This document shows positions 1-7,643 of a DNA stretch of 64,000 nucleotides, in pieces. The stretch is from Dulcicalothrix desertica PCC 7102 (lineage in GTDB: Bacteria; Cyanobacteriota; Cyanobacteriia; Cyanobacteriales; Nostocaceae), in the NCBI RefSeq assembly GCF_003991905.1, contig NZ_RSCL01000026.1:62001-126000 (forward strand), written 5' to 3'. The position numbers and the translations under genes are program-made. The stretch's first letter is position 1. The number at the start of each line of letters is the position of its first letter. Under the pieces are notes generated by a model. The model ran no database searches, was not told where the DNA came from, and was given only the letters and a program-made list of their open reading frames with translations.

Positions 1-813
1 GCCTATTCATTCCGTACAATTACAGATGCATATCGTCTAGAAGAACGTTTACGCATTTTAGAAGAATCTGATAAAGATAAAATTCGTATCGCTATTGTCG
101 GCGCCGGTTATAGCGGTGTGGAGTTAGCGTGTAAATTATCTGATAGACTTGGCGACCGAGGAAGATTTAGATTAGTTGAAGTCAGCGACCAAATTTTACG
201 CACTTCTCCCGAATTTAACCGCGAAGCAGCGCAAAAAGCTTTAGAAAAACATGGAGTCTTTCTCGACCTCGACACCAAGGTAGAGTCTATTAGCCAAGAT
301 AGCATCACCCTTGAATATAAAAATCAACTTGATACTATTCCTGTTGATTTGGTAATTTGGACTGTAGGGACAAGAGTGGCGCCTGTAGTTCGTGGTCTTC
401 CTTTAAAGCAAAACCAACGCGGTCAAATTATCGTTGAACCAACTTTACAGGCGCCTGACTATCCTGATATTTTTGCTTTGGGTGATTTAGCTGAATGTCA
501 CGATGCTCAAGGACAAAGAGTTCCAAGCACCGCTCAATCTGCTTTCCAACAAGCTGATTATACTGCGTGGAATATTTGGGCAAGTTTAACAAATCGTCCA
601 TTGTTACCTTTCCGTTACCAACCATTAGGCGAAATGATGACGTTGGGTGTTGATAATGCTACCCTCACAGGATTAGGTATTAAACTTTCTGGACCACTTG
701 CTAATATTGCCCGTCGTGCAGCTTATTTATATCGAATGCCTACATTAGACCACCAGTTAAAAGTTGGTTTCAACTGGCTCGCTCGTCCTATTATTGAAGT
801 ACTTTCAAGTTAA
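1..813 (+). CDS. type II NAD(P)H dehydrogenase-like FAD oxidoreductase (3' part)
   Basis: The reading frame is open from the first base, so this is the C-terminal part (270 residues) of a flavoprotein of the NDH-2 family, which passes electrons from NAD(P)H to a quinone at the membrane. Visible are the second Rossmann dinucleotide site (VGAGYSGVELA, about residues 35-45) and the late FAD motif with the acidic residue (DIFALGDLAE, about residues 155-164). The C-terminal region ends with a basic, hydrophobic tail as in membrane-associated NDH-2. The sequence recalls the NdbB class (demethylphylloquinone reductase) of cyanobacteria, but the N-terminus is missing, so the subclass is not certain. 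Confidence 0.85.
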   Translation, partial: AYSFRTITDAYRLEERLRILEESDKDKIRIAIVGAGYSGVELACKLSDRLGDRGRFRLVEVSDQILRTSPEFNREAAQKALEKHGVFLDLDTKVESISQDSITLEYKNQLDTIPVDLVIWTVGTRVAPVVRGLPLKQNQRGQIIVEPTLQAPDYPDIFALGDLAECHDAQGQRVPSTAQSAFQQADYTAWNIWASLTNRPLLPFRYQPLGEMMTLGVDNATLTGLGIKLSGPLANIARRAAYLYRMPTLDHQLKVGFNWLARPIIEVLSS

Positions 814-819
814 TCCCCC

Positions 820-842
820 AACCTCCCGAATTTCGGGGGGTT
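820..842 (+). terminator. hairpin after the NDH-2-like gene
   Basis: A 9-bp stem (820-828 with 834-842, one G-T pair) with loop AATTT starts seven bases after the stop codon. It has no long T tract, so termination is possible but not certain. Confidence 0.4.
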
Positions 843-860
843 ATAAGGAGTAAAATTGCT

Positions 861-1233
861 ATGCCTTCACCTTTTCCAGGGATGAATCCTTACTTAGAAA
901 ATCCCGCATTTTGGTCAGAATTTCATAACCTTTTAATTTCATCGATTTCTCAAACACTAAACCCAATATTAAGACCTAAATATCGAGTTGCTATAGAACA
1001 GCGAGTATATCAAACAACTGATGGAGATTCTCTTTTAGTTGGCGTTCCAGATGTAGCGGTGCAAAGTCACCAAACTGCAAATAATCAGGAAACAGGGAAT
1101 GTTGCTGTTGCTTCTCCTCCTACTCAAGCGGTTACTGTAACTATCCCAATGCCAGAAAGAGTACGAGAGACTTACTTGGAAGTGCGGGATGTTGCAACAA
1201 AGGAAGTAGTAACAGTTATTGAAGTATTATCTC
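861..1233 (+). pseudogene. DUF4058 family protein, 5' part, interrupted by the IscB element
   Basis: This is the N-terminal half of a DUF4058 protein (family of unknown function, common in cyanobacteria). It begins with the typical PSPFPGMNPYLE sequence and runs to the conserved IEVLS motif, where homology stops abruptly. Joining base 1233 to base 2922 restores the family motif EVLSPKNKRAGDGR and gives one frame of exactly 262 codons (261 residues plus stop), the usual family size. The interruption is therefore the IscB element. As it stands the gene would give a truncated 130-residue product ending in element sequence. Confidence 0.85.
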
Positions 1234-1505
1234 GTGACGACTCCACACGCTAACTGCTTGCAGTATAGCGTCGGCTTCTAGAAGGAAACTTTTAGAGGTT
1301 CGTCATTAGCCTCAGTATTCCGTAATGCAAGGGATACTACGTTTATTCAGAATGTATAGGCACTCCAGAATGTAAGGGGTAGCGCCCTGTCTTATAGTTT
1401 TGGACACTGCGGTTAGCGATTAAACATCCCTACTTGGTAGAGGGGAAGTGTTGCTGACAAGAAACCTGGGTAAACATTGGCGAAGAAGACCACCCACGAG
1501 GGATG
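1234..1505 (+). ncRNA. omega RNA (HEARO RNA) of the IscB element
   Basis: About 270 bases between the left boundary and iscB lack a convincing protein-coding frame and are rich in complementary segments. In known IscB systems the guide RNA scaffold is encoded just 5' of iscB, and its guide is the host sequence flanking the left end. The guide here would therefore be the DUF4058 sequence ending at about 1233. The exact 5' and 3' ends are estimates. Family knowledge (HEARO RNA = IscB omega RNA) supports the call; a covariance-model search was not possible. Confidence 0.7.
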
Positions 1506-1538
1506 AACTTTTTATTAGTTCAATTACAAACAACGAAA

Positions 1539-2867
1539 ATGAAAGTATTAGTTATCAACAAACATGGGCAACCCTTAATGCCCACATCACCCCGGAAAGC
1601 AAGGTTACTTCTATCTTCAGGAAAAGCCAAAATTGTTGGACGTGACCCTTTTACAATCCAATTAATTTACGGTTCTAGTGGTTACAAGCAAGAAGTAACG
1701 CTTGGAATTGATGCTGGTTATCAACATATCGGATTTAGCGCGATTACTGAAAAGGAAGAATTAATCGGCGGAGAATTGGAATTATTAGATGGTGTATCAG
1801 AACGTATTACTGAACGTTTTAAGTACCGCAGACAAAGAAGAAATAGATTAAGACATCGCGCACCAAGATTCGATAACCGCACACGGGAGGAAGGATGGTT
1901 AACTCCATCAGTCCAACATAAACTTGATACCCACATCAAAATCGTCGAACGTATTAAATCAATATTGCCAGTAACGAAAATTATCATTGAAACAGCAAAC
2001 TTTGATATTCAAAAAATAAAAAATCCCAAAATAGAAGGTAAGCAATATCAAGAAGGTGAGCAGTTAGGCTACTATAACTTAACATGTTACATTCGACATC
2101 GTGATGGTTATAAATGTCAAAATCCAAATTGTAAGGGAAAGTCAGAAGTTTTACAGATTCATCATATTGGTTACTGGAAAATTCCGCCAGACAGAAGTGA
2201 TAGACCTGGCAATCTAATTACCCTATGTGAGAAATGCCATACACCTGCAAATCATGAAAAAGGTAAATTATTGTTTGGTTGGGAACCAAAAGTTAAATCA
2301 TTTAAACCTGAAACTTTTATGTCTACGATTTATGGTAAACTTTTAAACATCCTAAATGCGGAACAAGCATATGGTTATGAAACCAAATTTAATCGCGAGC
2401 AATTACAATTACCAAAGACTCATCATAATGATGCCTTTGTAATAGCAGGTGGAAGTACTCAAATTAGAAGTACGCCATTAATACTAGAACAAATACGTCG
2501 GAATAAACGGTCGATGGAACAATTCTACGACGCGAAATATATTGATACCAAAACAAAAGAAAAAACATCAGGAAGCATCTTATCTTCTGGTAGACGCACT
2601 AGAAATAAAAATTTGAATAGTGAGAATTTAAGAGTTTATCGAGGTCACAAAGTGTCAAAAGGGCAGAGACGTATCAAGAAACAAAGATACCCCTATAATC
2701 CGAACGATTATATTGAGTTTGAAAACAACAAGTATAGAGTTATCGGTATGCAAAATCTTGGTACTGGTGTCAAGATAGCAAATTATCCGGGTGTAAATAA
2801 TAAAGTAGTGAGCGTTTCCAAGGTTAAACCAATTAAACGAAGGTCTGGAATATGCACATCCACGTAA
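1539..2867 (+). CDS. iscB: IscB RNA-guided endonuclease
   Basis: IscB is the transposon-encoded, omega-RNA-guided nuclease from which Cas9 descends. The order of domains is complete: N-terminal PLMP domain (GQPLMPTSPRKARLLL), RuvC-I with its Asp (GIDAGYQHIGFS), an arginine-rich bridge helix (RRQRRNRLRHR), RuvC-II with its Glu (IIIETANFD), an HNH domain with two CxxC-type pairs and the HH...N...H residues (LQIHHI, NLITLCEKCH), RuvC-III with its Asp (HHNDAFVIAGG), and a basic C-terminal domain. All catalytic residues seen in the family are present. I prefer the ATG at 1539 (MKVLVINK) over the in-frame ATG at 1503, because the protein aligned with the family begins there and the upstream bases belong to the omega RNA. 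The length is 442 residues. Confidence 0.92.
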   Translation: MKVLVINKHGQPLMPTSPRKARLLLSSGKAKIVGRDPFTIQLIYGSSGYKQEVTLGIDAGYQHIGFSAITEKEELIGGELELLDGVSERITERFKYRRQRRNRLRHRAPRFDNRTREEGWLTPSVQHKLDTHIKIVERIKSILPVTKIIIETANFDIQKIKNPKIEGKQYQEGEQLGYYNLTCYIRHRDGYKCQNPNCKGKSEVLQIHHIGYWKIPPDRSDRPGNLITLCEKCHTPANHEKGKLLFGWEPKVKSFKPETFMSTIYGKLLNILNAEQAYGYETKFNREQLQLPKTHHNDAFVIAGGSTQIRSTPLILEQIRRNKRSMEQFYDAKYIDTKTKEKTSGSILSSGRRTRNKNLNSENLRVYRGHKVSKGQRRIKKQRYPYNPNDYIEFENNKYRVIGMQNLGTGVKIANYPGVNNKVVSVSKVKPIKRRSGICTST

Positions 2868-2872
2868 TTCAT

Positions 2873-2905
2873 CCCAACACCAACTACCTTGTGTATGGTG
2901 TGGGG
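2873..2905 (+). repeat. right-end hairpin of the IscB element
   Basis: A 10-bp stem (2873-2882 with 2896-2905, one G-T pair) and a 13-base loop lie six bases after the iscB stop and 16 bases before the inferred right boundary. Subterminal hairpins of this kind are recognised by the TnpA of IS200/IS605 elements. Confidence 0.65.
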
Positions 2906-2921
2906 CTTCTTACTGATTAAG

Positions 2922-3334
2922 CTAAAAATAAACGTGCTGGGGATGGGCGTCAAACTTATAACAAAAAACGCTTACGAGTACTAGGTAGTCTAAGTCACTT
3001 AGTTGAAATTGATTTATTGCGTCACGGCAAACCAATGGCAATTGTTCAAAATGATATTCAAAGTAGTTACCGTATATTAGTCAGTCGCAGTGACTTCCGT
3101 CCAAAGGCAGATTTATACGCTTTTAATCTTCAAAATTCAATCCCATCTTTTCCATTGCCTTTACGTGAGAAAGACTCGGAACCGATATTTGATTTACAAA
3201 ATATATTGCACGATTTATATGACCGTGCTAGCTATGACTTAGTAATTGATTATACAAAAGACCCTGTACCTGCATTATCAAACACTGATAAAGATTGGCT
3301 TAATACCTTTTTGCGAGAAAATGGATTAAGATAA
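2922..3334 (+). pseudogene. DUF4058 family protein, 3' part
   Basis: This is the second half of the interrupted gene. From 2924 the frame reads KNKRAGDGRQTYNKKR, then the conserved LGSLSHLVEIDLLRHG block and a C-terminal domain ending at TAA 3332-3334. It has no start or ribosome site of its own at the junction; an internal ATG at 3017 could at best give a fragment. No other lesion is seen, so loss of the gene seems to be due only to the insertion. Confidence 0.85.
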
Positions 3335-3474
3335 ACGATTATTTTTTACATTTCCTTCATAATATTGGGTTTTATTTTTGATTCGCGTGTAAATACTTAT
3401 GGAGAGCGTTTATTTATTGGGAAAGGCAGAATATAATAATCAGTATTTACTCTGACCATAAGAAAAAACTTTAT

Positions 3475-4149
3475 ATGCCGAAACCGAGAGTTTTATTTCT
3501 CGATGCTGTTGGTACCTTATTCTCTGTCAAAGGCAGCGTTGGTGAAGTATATAGCCAAATAGCTAGTGAGTTTGGGGTTCATATATCATCGTCCGCTTTA
3601 AACCAAGCGTTTCTCCAAAGCTTCAAAGCTTCACCATCTCCCACATTCCCAGATGCGGAAGTTCACGATGTGCCCGACCTTGAGTATAAATGGTGGTTTG
3701 CTATTGTGCGCGAAACGTTTAACAAAGCAGGCGCCTTACACAAATTTACAGACTTTGATACATTCTTTGGCGAATTATATATCCATTTTGGTACTGCTCA
3801 ACCTTGGTTTGTTTACCCTGATGTTATTCCAGCTTTAAAAAATTGGCGCAGCAAAGGAATAGAGCTAGGTATAATATCTAATTTCGACTCCCGTATTTTC
3901 TCGGTACTACGAGCTTTAGAACTACAAGATTATTTTGATTCTATAACCATTTCTACTCAAGTCGGCGCCGCGAAACCTGAAGCCAAAATATTTGGTATAG
4001 CTTTAGCCAAGCACAACTGCCCTGCAGAGGAAGCTTGGCATGTTGGTGATAGTAAAAACGATGATTATTATGGTGCTTCTTCTGTTGGAATGCGCGGTGT
4101 ACTAATAACACGACCAAGTGAGCAAAAAGTCTTAGTTGGCGCCAATTGA
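3475..4149 (+). CDS. HAD-superfamily hydrolase, REG-2-like
   Basis: A 224-residue haloacid dehalogenase-type phosphohydrolase. Motif I is LFLDAVGTLF, with the nucleophile Asp and the D-x-V-G-T form usual for the REG-2-like HAD-IA subfamily. Motif II is IISNFDSR, motif III is the Lys in GAAKPEAKIF, and motif IV is HVGDSKNDDYYGA with acidic metal ligands. A helical cap lies between motifs I and II. The substrate is unknown; such enzymes dephosphorylate small metabolites in the cytosol. It lies about 80 bp before mdh on the same strand. Confidence 0.85.
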   Translation: MPKPRVLFLDAVGTLFSVKGSVGEVYSQIASEFGVHISSSALNQAFLQSFKASPSPTFPDAEVHDVPDLEYKWWFAIVRETFNKAGALHKFTDFDTFFGELYIHFGTAQPWFVYPDVIPALKNWRSKGIELGIISNFDSRIFSVLRALELQDYFDSITISTQVGAAKPEAKIFGIALAKHNCPAEEAWHVGDSKNDDYYGASSVGMRGVLITRPSEQKVLVGAN

Positions 4150-4229
4150 TGCTTCATTTATACAATTTTTGAACAGTAATACCCGTAAGGATATAGGATA
4201 AGGAAAGGTAAAGAATCGGAATCTCAATT

Positions 4230-5207
4230 ATGCTCTCTGACTCTTCTTCGCCGATTCTGTGTCATTCACCGCGCGTTAGTATTATTGGCGCTGGTCGGGT
4301 AGGTAGTACGCTTGCTCAAAGAATCGTTGAGAAAAACCTTGCGGATGTGGTATTGCTTGACATTATTCCGAAAATGCCGCAAGCGATAGCGCTGGATTTG
4401 ATGGAAGCACGCGCTTTAGAAAACCACACCCGCAGGATTATTGGTACCAACGATTATGCTGATATATATGGCTCAGAAATAGTAGTTATCGCAGCAGGTT
4501 TTCCGCGCAAAGCTGGTATGAGTCGCGATGACTTGCTGCAAAAAAATGCCGAAATAGTGAGAGAAGCTGCCACAAACGCAATTACTCACTCTCCACAAGC
4601 TATTTTTATTGTTGTCACAAATCCTTTGGATGTAATGACATATTTAGTTTGGCAAGCCACTAGTTTGTCAAGAGATAGAATTATGGGTATGGCTGGTGTG
4701 TTAGACTCTGCCCGCTTTGAAACTTATATTGCAATGGAATTAGGTGTTTCACCTCAAGATGTTAGCGCGATGGTTTTGGGAAGTCATGGTGATTCAATGC
4801 TACCTTTGCCCCGTTACTCTACAGTTAACGGTATTCCAATTACAGAATTAATGAATGCAGAAACTATTGAGCGTTTAGTAAACCGTACCCGTAAAGGTGG
4901 TACAGAAATAGTTGATTCTATTCAAACCGGTGGCGCCTTCTTTGCACCTGCTTCGGCTACTTGTATGATGATAGAAACAATACTGCGTAACCACTCACGA
5001 ATGTTACCTGTATCAGCACTCCTACAAGGGGAATATGGTCTGAATGATTTATTTATTGGTGTACCTTGCCGTTTAGGTTGCGGGGGAATTGAGAAAGTTA
5101 TTGAATTGAATTTAACTGACACAGAATTAGACACTTTGCGTATTTCCGCTACCTCTGTACGTCATAATATTGACAAAGTAAAAGATATATTAAACTTTGT
5201 TCAATAG
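4230..5207 (+). CDS. mdh: malate dehydrogenase
   Basis: A 325-residue NAD-dependent malate/lactate dehydrogenase. The Rossmann motif is IIGAGRVGSTLAQ (about residues 15-27), followed by AAGFPRKAGMSRDDLL, where the Arg pair marks malate rather than lactate as substrate. The active-site region is VLGSHGDSMLPL (catalytic His) and the conserved VTNPLDVMTYL follows the family pattern. It interconverts malate and oxaloacetate in the cytosol. The first 15 residues before the Rossmann fold are unusual, so translation could begin a little downstream, but no other ATG precedes the motif. Confidence 0.92.
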   Translation: MLSDSSSPILCHSPRVSIIGAGRVGSTLAQRIVEKNLADVVLLDIIPKMPQAIALDLMEARALENHTRRIIGTNDYADIYGSEIVVIAAGFPRKAGMSRDDLLQKNAEIVREAATNAITHSPQAIFIVVTNPLDVMTYLVWQATSLSRDRIMGMAGVLDSARFETYIAMELGVSPQDVSAMVLGSHGDSMLPLPRYSTVNGIPITELMNAETIERLVNRTRKGGTEIVDSIQTGGAFFAPASATCMMIETILRNHSRMLPVSALLQGEYGLNDLFIGVPCRLGCGGIEKVIELNLTDTELDTLRISATSVRHNIDKVKDILNFVQ

Positions 5208-5212
5208 ATACA

Positions 5213-5328
5213 TACATCTTGTGGAGCGGGCATCCCTGCCCGCCCTTCATAAAAATTAAATTCAAAAACTTATCTTCTTTTACCTTTAATAAACGGACGG
5301 GCAAGGATGCCCATCCCACAAGATGTAT
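5213..5328. repeat. TCTTGTGG-family inverted-repeat element
   Basis: A 116-bp element with complementary ends (TACATCTTGTGG at 5213-5224; CCACAAGATGTA at 5316-5327), each followed inward by a small palindrome around GGGCATCC. It lies between convergent genes. Related full copies are at 16555-16633, 47685-47788 and 52804-52890, and half copies at 26770-26800 and 42372-42399. It looks like a MITE or REP-type element. Confidence 0.75.
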
Positions 5329-5373
5329 AATTTAATTTTTCAAAATTCCTAGAGGATAAATTAAATATTTCTA

Positions 5374-5766
5374 CTAACGATAACCTTCGTCATCGGCAGG
5401 GTCGCCATATGGGTCTTCACTAGCTGGACGAACATCACCATATTGTCCATAACCAGCACTACCATATTGGTCACCGGGGTCGCCATATGGGTCTTCACTA
5501 GCTGGACGAAGATCACCATATTGTCCATAACCAGCACTGCCATATTGGTCGGCAGGGTCGCCATATGGGTCTTCACTAGCTGGACGAACGTCTCCATATT
5601 GTTCGTAACCCGCGCGCTCACCATAATATTGTTGGTCGGCAGGGTCGCCATATGGGTCTTCACTAGCTGGACGAACGTTTTCACCGTACTCGCGTTCCTC
5701 ATCCCTGTCGCTTTCAACACCGCTTGCTAAAAAATCTTTCGCTTTGCGGAAAAAATCGCCTACCAT
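5374..5766 (-). CDS. hypothetical protein with four RPASEDPYGDP repeats
   Basis: A 130-residue, very acidic, tyrosine- and glycine-rich protein. A short amphipathic start (MVGDFFRKAKDFLASG) is followed by four near-identical copies of the block RPASEDPYGDP, spaced about 21-26 residues apart and linked by QYGSAGYGQYGD segments. The repeat is also nearly exact at DNA level, which suggests recent unequal expansion. It has no recognisable catalytic domain and is probably largely disordered. It lies 38 bp downstream of a lipoprotein gene on the same strand, so the two may be co-transcribed. The other frames over the same repeats are shadows. Confidence 0.7.
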   Translation of the reverse strand: MVGDFFRKAKDFLASGVESDRDEEREYGENVRPASEDPYGDPADQQYYGERAGYEQYGDVRPASEDPYGDPADQYGSAGYGQYGDLRPASEDPYGDPGDQYGSAGYGQYGDVRPASEDPYGDPADDEGYR

Positions 5767-5804
5767 AACTTCTCTCCTTATTAAATTAGCCTTAAAAACT
5801 TTGG

Positions 5805-6299
5805 TTAAAACGTAGACCCTTGTGGCGCCAGTTCTCTTAAATCACGTCCTGTAGAGCGTCCGTTGTATCCTTGAAAATCACGGTATCTTTCTGCTTCTTC
5901 CGCTGGTACTTGAATACCTCCAGATGGTGGTGTTACCCATACTGGACGACCTTGGGCATCACGATAATAAACTCTTCCATTTTTAGAAAGATAATGTTTT
6001 CCCTGTGCCCCCTCACCTTTGGCATTTTTGCGCTGGTTGTAGAGATAGTAAAGTGCTGCGGCGCCTGCTAAGGTAATTAATACTTTATTGCGCGTTGAAA
6101 GTCCCGGTTTATTTTGAGCTTGTTGGTTCGCATTCGTTGGATAATTTACCTGTCTACCTGCTGCATCATTTATAGGAGGAGCTTCGGTTCGTGTCCCACC
6201 ACCACAACCATGTAACACTGGTGCTGCTAGTAAAGCTGAAAGAAAAATCGCTATCGGTAACGAGGCTCTTTTATTGTGTGTAATTATTTGGCTCATCAC
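5805..6299 (-). CDS. putative lipoprotein
   Basis: A 164-residue protein with a basic N-terminus, a hydrophobic segment and a lipobox-like LHGC at about residues 29-32, followed by glycines. It is therefore probably a lipidated outer-surface or periplasmic protein. A second hydrophobic stretch (VLITLAGAAALYYLY, about residues 73-87) may cross a membrane. The C-terminal half is polar (KNGRVYYRDAQGRPVWV). I do not recognise a named family. The start has two adjacent Met codons; either may be used. Confidence 0.65.
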   Translation of the reverse strand: MMSQIITHNKRASLPIAIFLSALLAAPVLHGCGGGTRTEAPPINDAAGRQVNYPTNANQQAQNKPGLSTRNKVLITLAGAAALYYLYNQRKNAKGEGAQGKHYLSKNGRVYYRDAQGRPVWVTPPSGGIQVPAEEAERYRDFQGYNGRSTGRDLRELAPQGSTF

Positions 6300-6439
6300 A
6301 TTCCACTACCCTGAAAAGCTTTATGCGCTGTAGTTATGCTCCAGCACAAGTCTTACAAAGGTAATAATGATTGAATACCTGCTTCTGTTACATCTTGCCT
6401 TTGAAGGAAACGCACTCTTTCTTTGGTGATATATATTAA

Positions 6440-6464
6440 AACCCAGAAACCGGGTTTCTGGGTT
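6440..6464 (-). terminator. perfect hairpin of the GAAACC/GGTTTC family
   Basis: A 12-bp perfect stem (6440-6451 with 6453-6464) lies eight bases after the stop of the zinc-ribbon gene on the minus strand. It may act as its terminator. It belongs to the dispersed GAAACC-GGTTTC palindromes also seen at 14731, 14798, 23322, 38054, 38104 and around 42200. Confidence 0.55.
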
Positions 6465-6471
6465 TTTGATT

Positions 6472-6651
6472 TTACTTACGTAATGGAATTCCTGGTGCGT
6501 AAGCTTCTATGACTCTGGCAGTACGAGTACACATAATCATTAAATAATCACAAGCTGGACACTGCGTCCTTTGTATTTGACTTTCTGAAATATAATGTCT
6601 TTCACCTTCACTACCGCAGTTAGGACAGCGTACTTTTTGTATAATTTGCAT
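6472..6651 (-). CDS. small zinc-ribbon protein
   Basis: A 59-residue frame with two CxxC knuckles (VRCPNCGSEG at residues 7-16 and TQCPACDYLM at 29-38), the pattern of a zinc ribbon. A further Cys follows at 41. The C-terminal part (ARVIEAYAPGIPL) is well formed and the gene ends just before a hairpin. Similar short replication-restart-like or nucleic-acid-binding zinc ribbons are common in cyanobacteria, but the function is unknown. The start is the ATG at 6651; no longer in-frame start is needed. Confidence 0.7.
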   Translation of the reverse strand: MQIIQKVRCPNCGSEGERHYISESQIQRTQCPACDYLMIMCTRTARVIEAYAPGIPLRK

Positions 6652-7534
6652 CTTAAAGCCCCTTTTAATAATCGTTTTAGTTTCTTAAAGTTTTACAAAT
6701 TCGGTAGTTTTCAGGCAAGCAATTACGTAAATTAAGTGCGGAATTAGATTCTATTTATCGAGTTTTATTATCTAAGTCGTATTCATCAAATTCACTAAGT
6801 TAATAGGATGACTTCTCAATAAAGGAGTAAGCAAATTATCCTAACTTACCTAGCTTTCAAATCAGTTTCTTGCGATATTGCATTGAAACAAGTCAATCAA
6901 CGCAAGTCGCTTTACATAAATACACAATCGGTGCCAACTGTTTTCCTGATACCTGCCTTCTGTAAAACTTATAGATATGTTTTTCTATTATGCTCAATAA
7001 AATTACAATTGCCTATATAACTTCAGACATATTAACTAATCATTGTTACTTATGACCTCAAAGGTTTTACGATGATCCCTAATGCGTAACCCTTGAGAAC
7101 AACCTATTTTCAATCGCACCTCTACCTGTGAAATATTATACTTTATATGAGTTTAGTTAAAAAAACAACTGATATTTTGTATCAAAATTTACTATTTATC
7201 CAGTTTACATAGCTGACATGGGAGATATCGGGACTATTTTCACAAAAAAATAGATTCTGACTTGAAATACGTACTGAAAGCTTCAATACATTACAAGAAA
7301 GAATCATTATGCGTTAAAAAGCTAAAATATTGTAAAAATCAGTACAGAAATTTTTAATAAACTTAAAAAAAGCAAGCTTAACCTAGGTATATTTTATCGA
7401 TGCGACTATACAAAACTTAATAATTAATTAATATTTTGTTAATTATGAGTAAAAATATTATTTTGTAAGAAAATTTAATCAAAAATTCCAATGTTAGACA
7501 TTAACAGTCTTTGAGAGATTTGCTAAGGTAGTGG
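6652..7534. other. gene-free, AT-rich spacer
   Basis: About 880 bases with no open frame of convincing composition and no tRNA-like structure. It is very AT-rich toward 7140-7500. The promoter of the zinc-ribbon gene should lie near its left end. I see nothing else in it. Confidence 0.5.
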
Positions 7535-7571
7535 TTGGTAATGGGTAATGGGTAATCGGTAATGGGTAATC
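7535..7571. repeat. heptameric short tandem repeat (TAATGGG)
   Basis: Five imperfect copies of the 7-mer GGTAATG/C stand in tandem, a short tandemly repeated sequence typical of filamentous cyanobacteria. It lies about 75 bp after the uvrC stop. Confidence 0.8.
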
Positions 7572-7643
7572 GAGAGTGGAATTTTCCAACTGTCAATTAC
7601 CCATCATTTCTTTTGTGAAAGCTGCATTTTTAAATACTATCCA

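Larger units (their letters stand above)
1234..2921 (+). mobile_element. IscB (IS200/IS605-like, HEARO-type) element without tnpA
   Basis: The boundaries are inferred from the broken DUF4058 gene: removing 1234-2921 restores the frame and motif of the host gene without a target duplication, as expected for IS200/IS605-type single-strand transposition. The 1,688-bp element holds a structured 5' region (omega RNA/HEARO), iscB, and a subterminal hairpin at the right end. No TnpA transposase gene is present, so movement would need TnpA supplied from elsewhere in the genome. No GGCGCC site lies in the element, although the window averages one per roughly 540 bp; this fits recent arrival or different ancestry. 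Confidence 0.85.

Noticed and set aside
1448-1645. Open frame overlapping the start of iscB
   Set aside because: It covers the omega RNA 3' part and the iscB start in another frame, with no family features.
5361-5730. Long frames on both strands over the RPASEDPYGDP region, with repeated FVQLVKTHMA or VAIWVFTSWT
   Set aside because: They are alternate readings of the same tandem DNA repeat. Only the frame 5374-5766 has a sensible non-repeat N-terminus.
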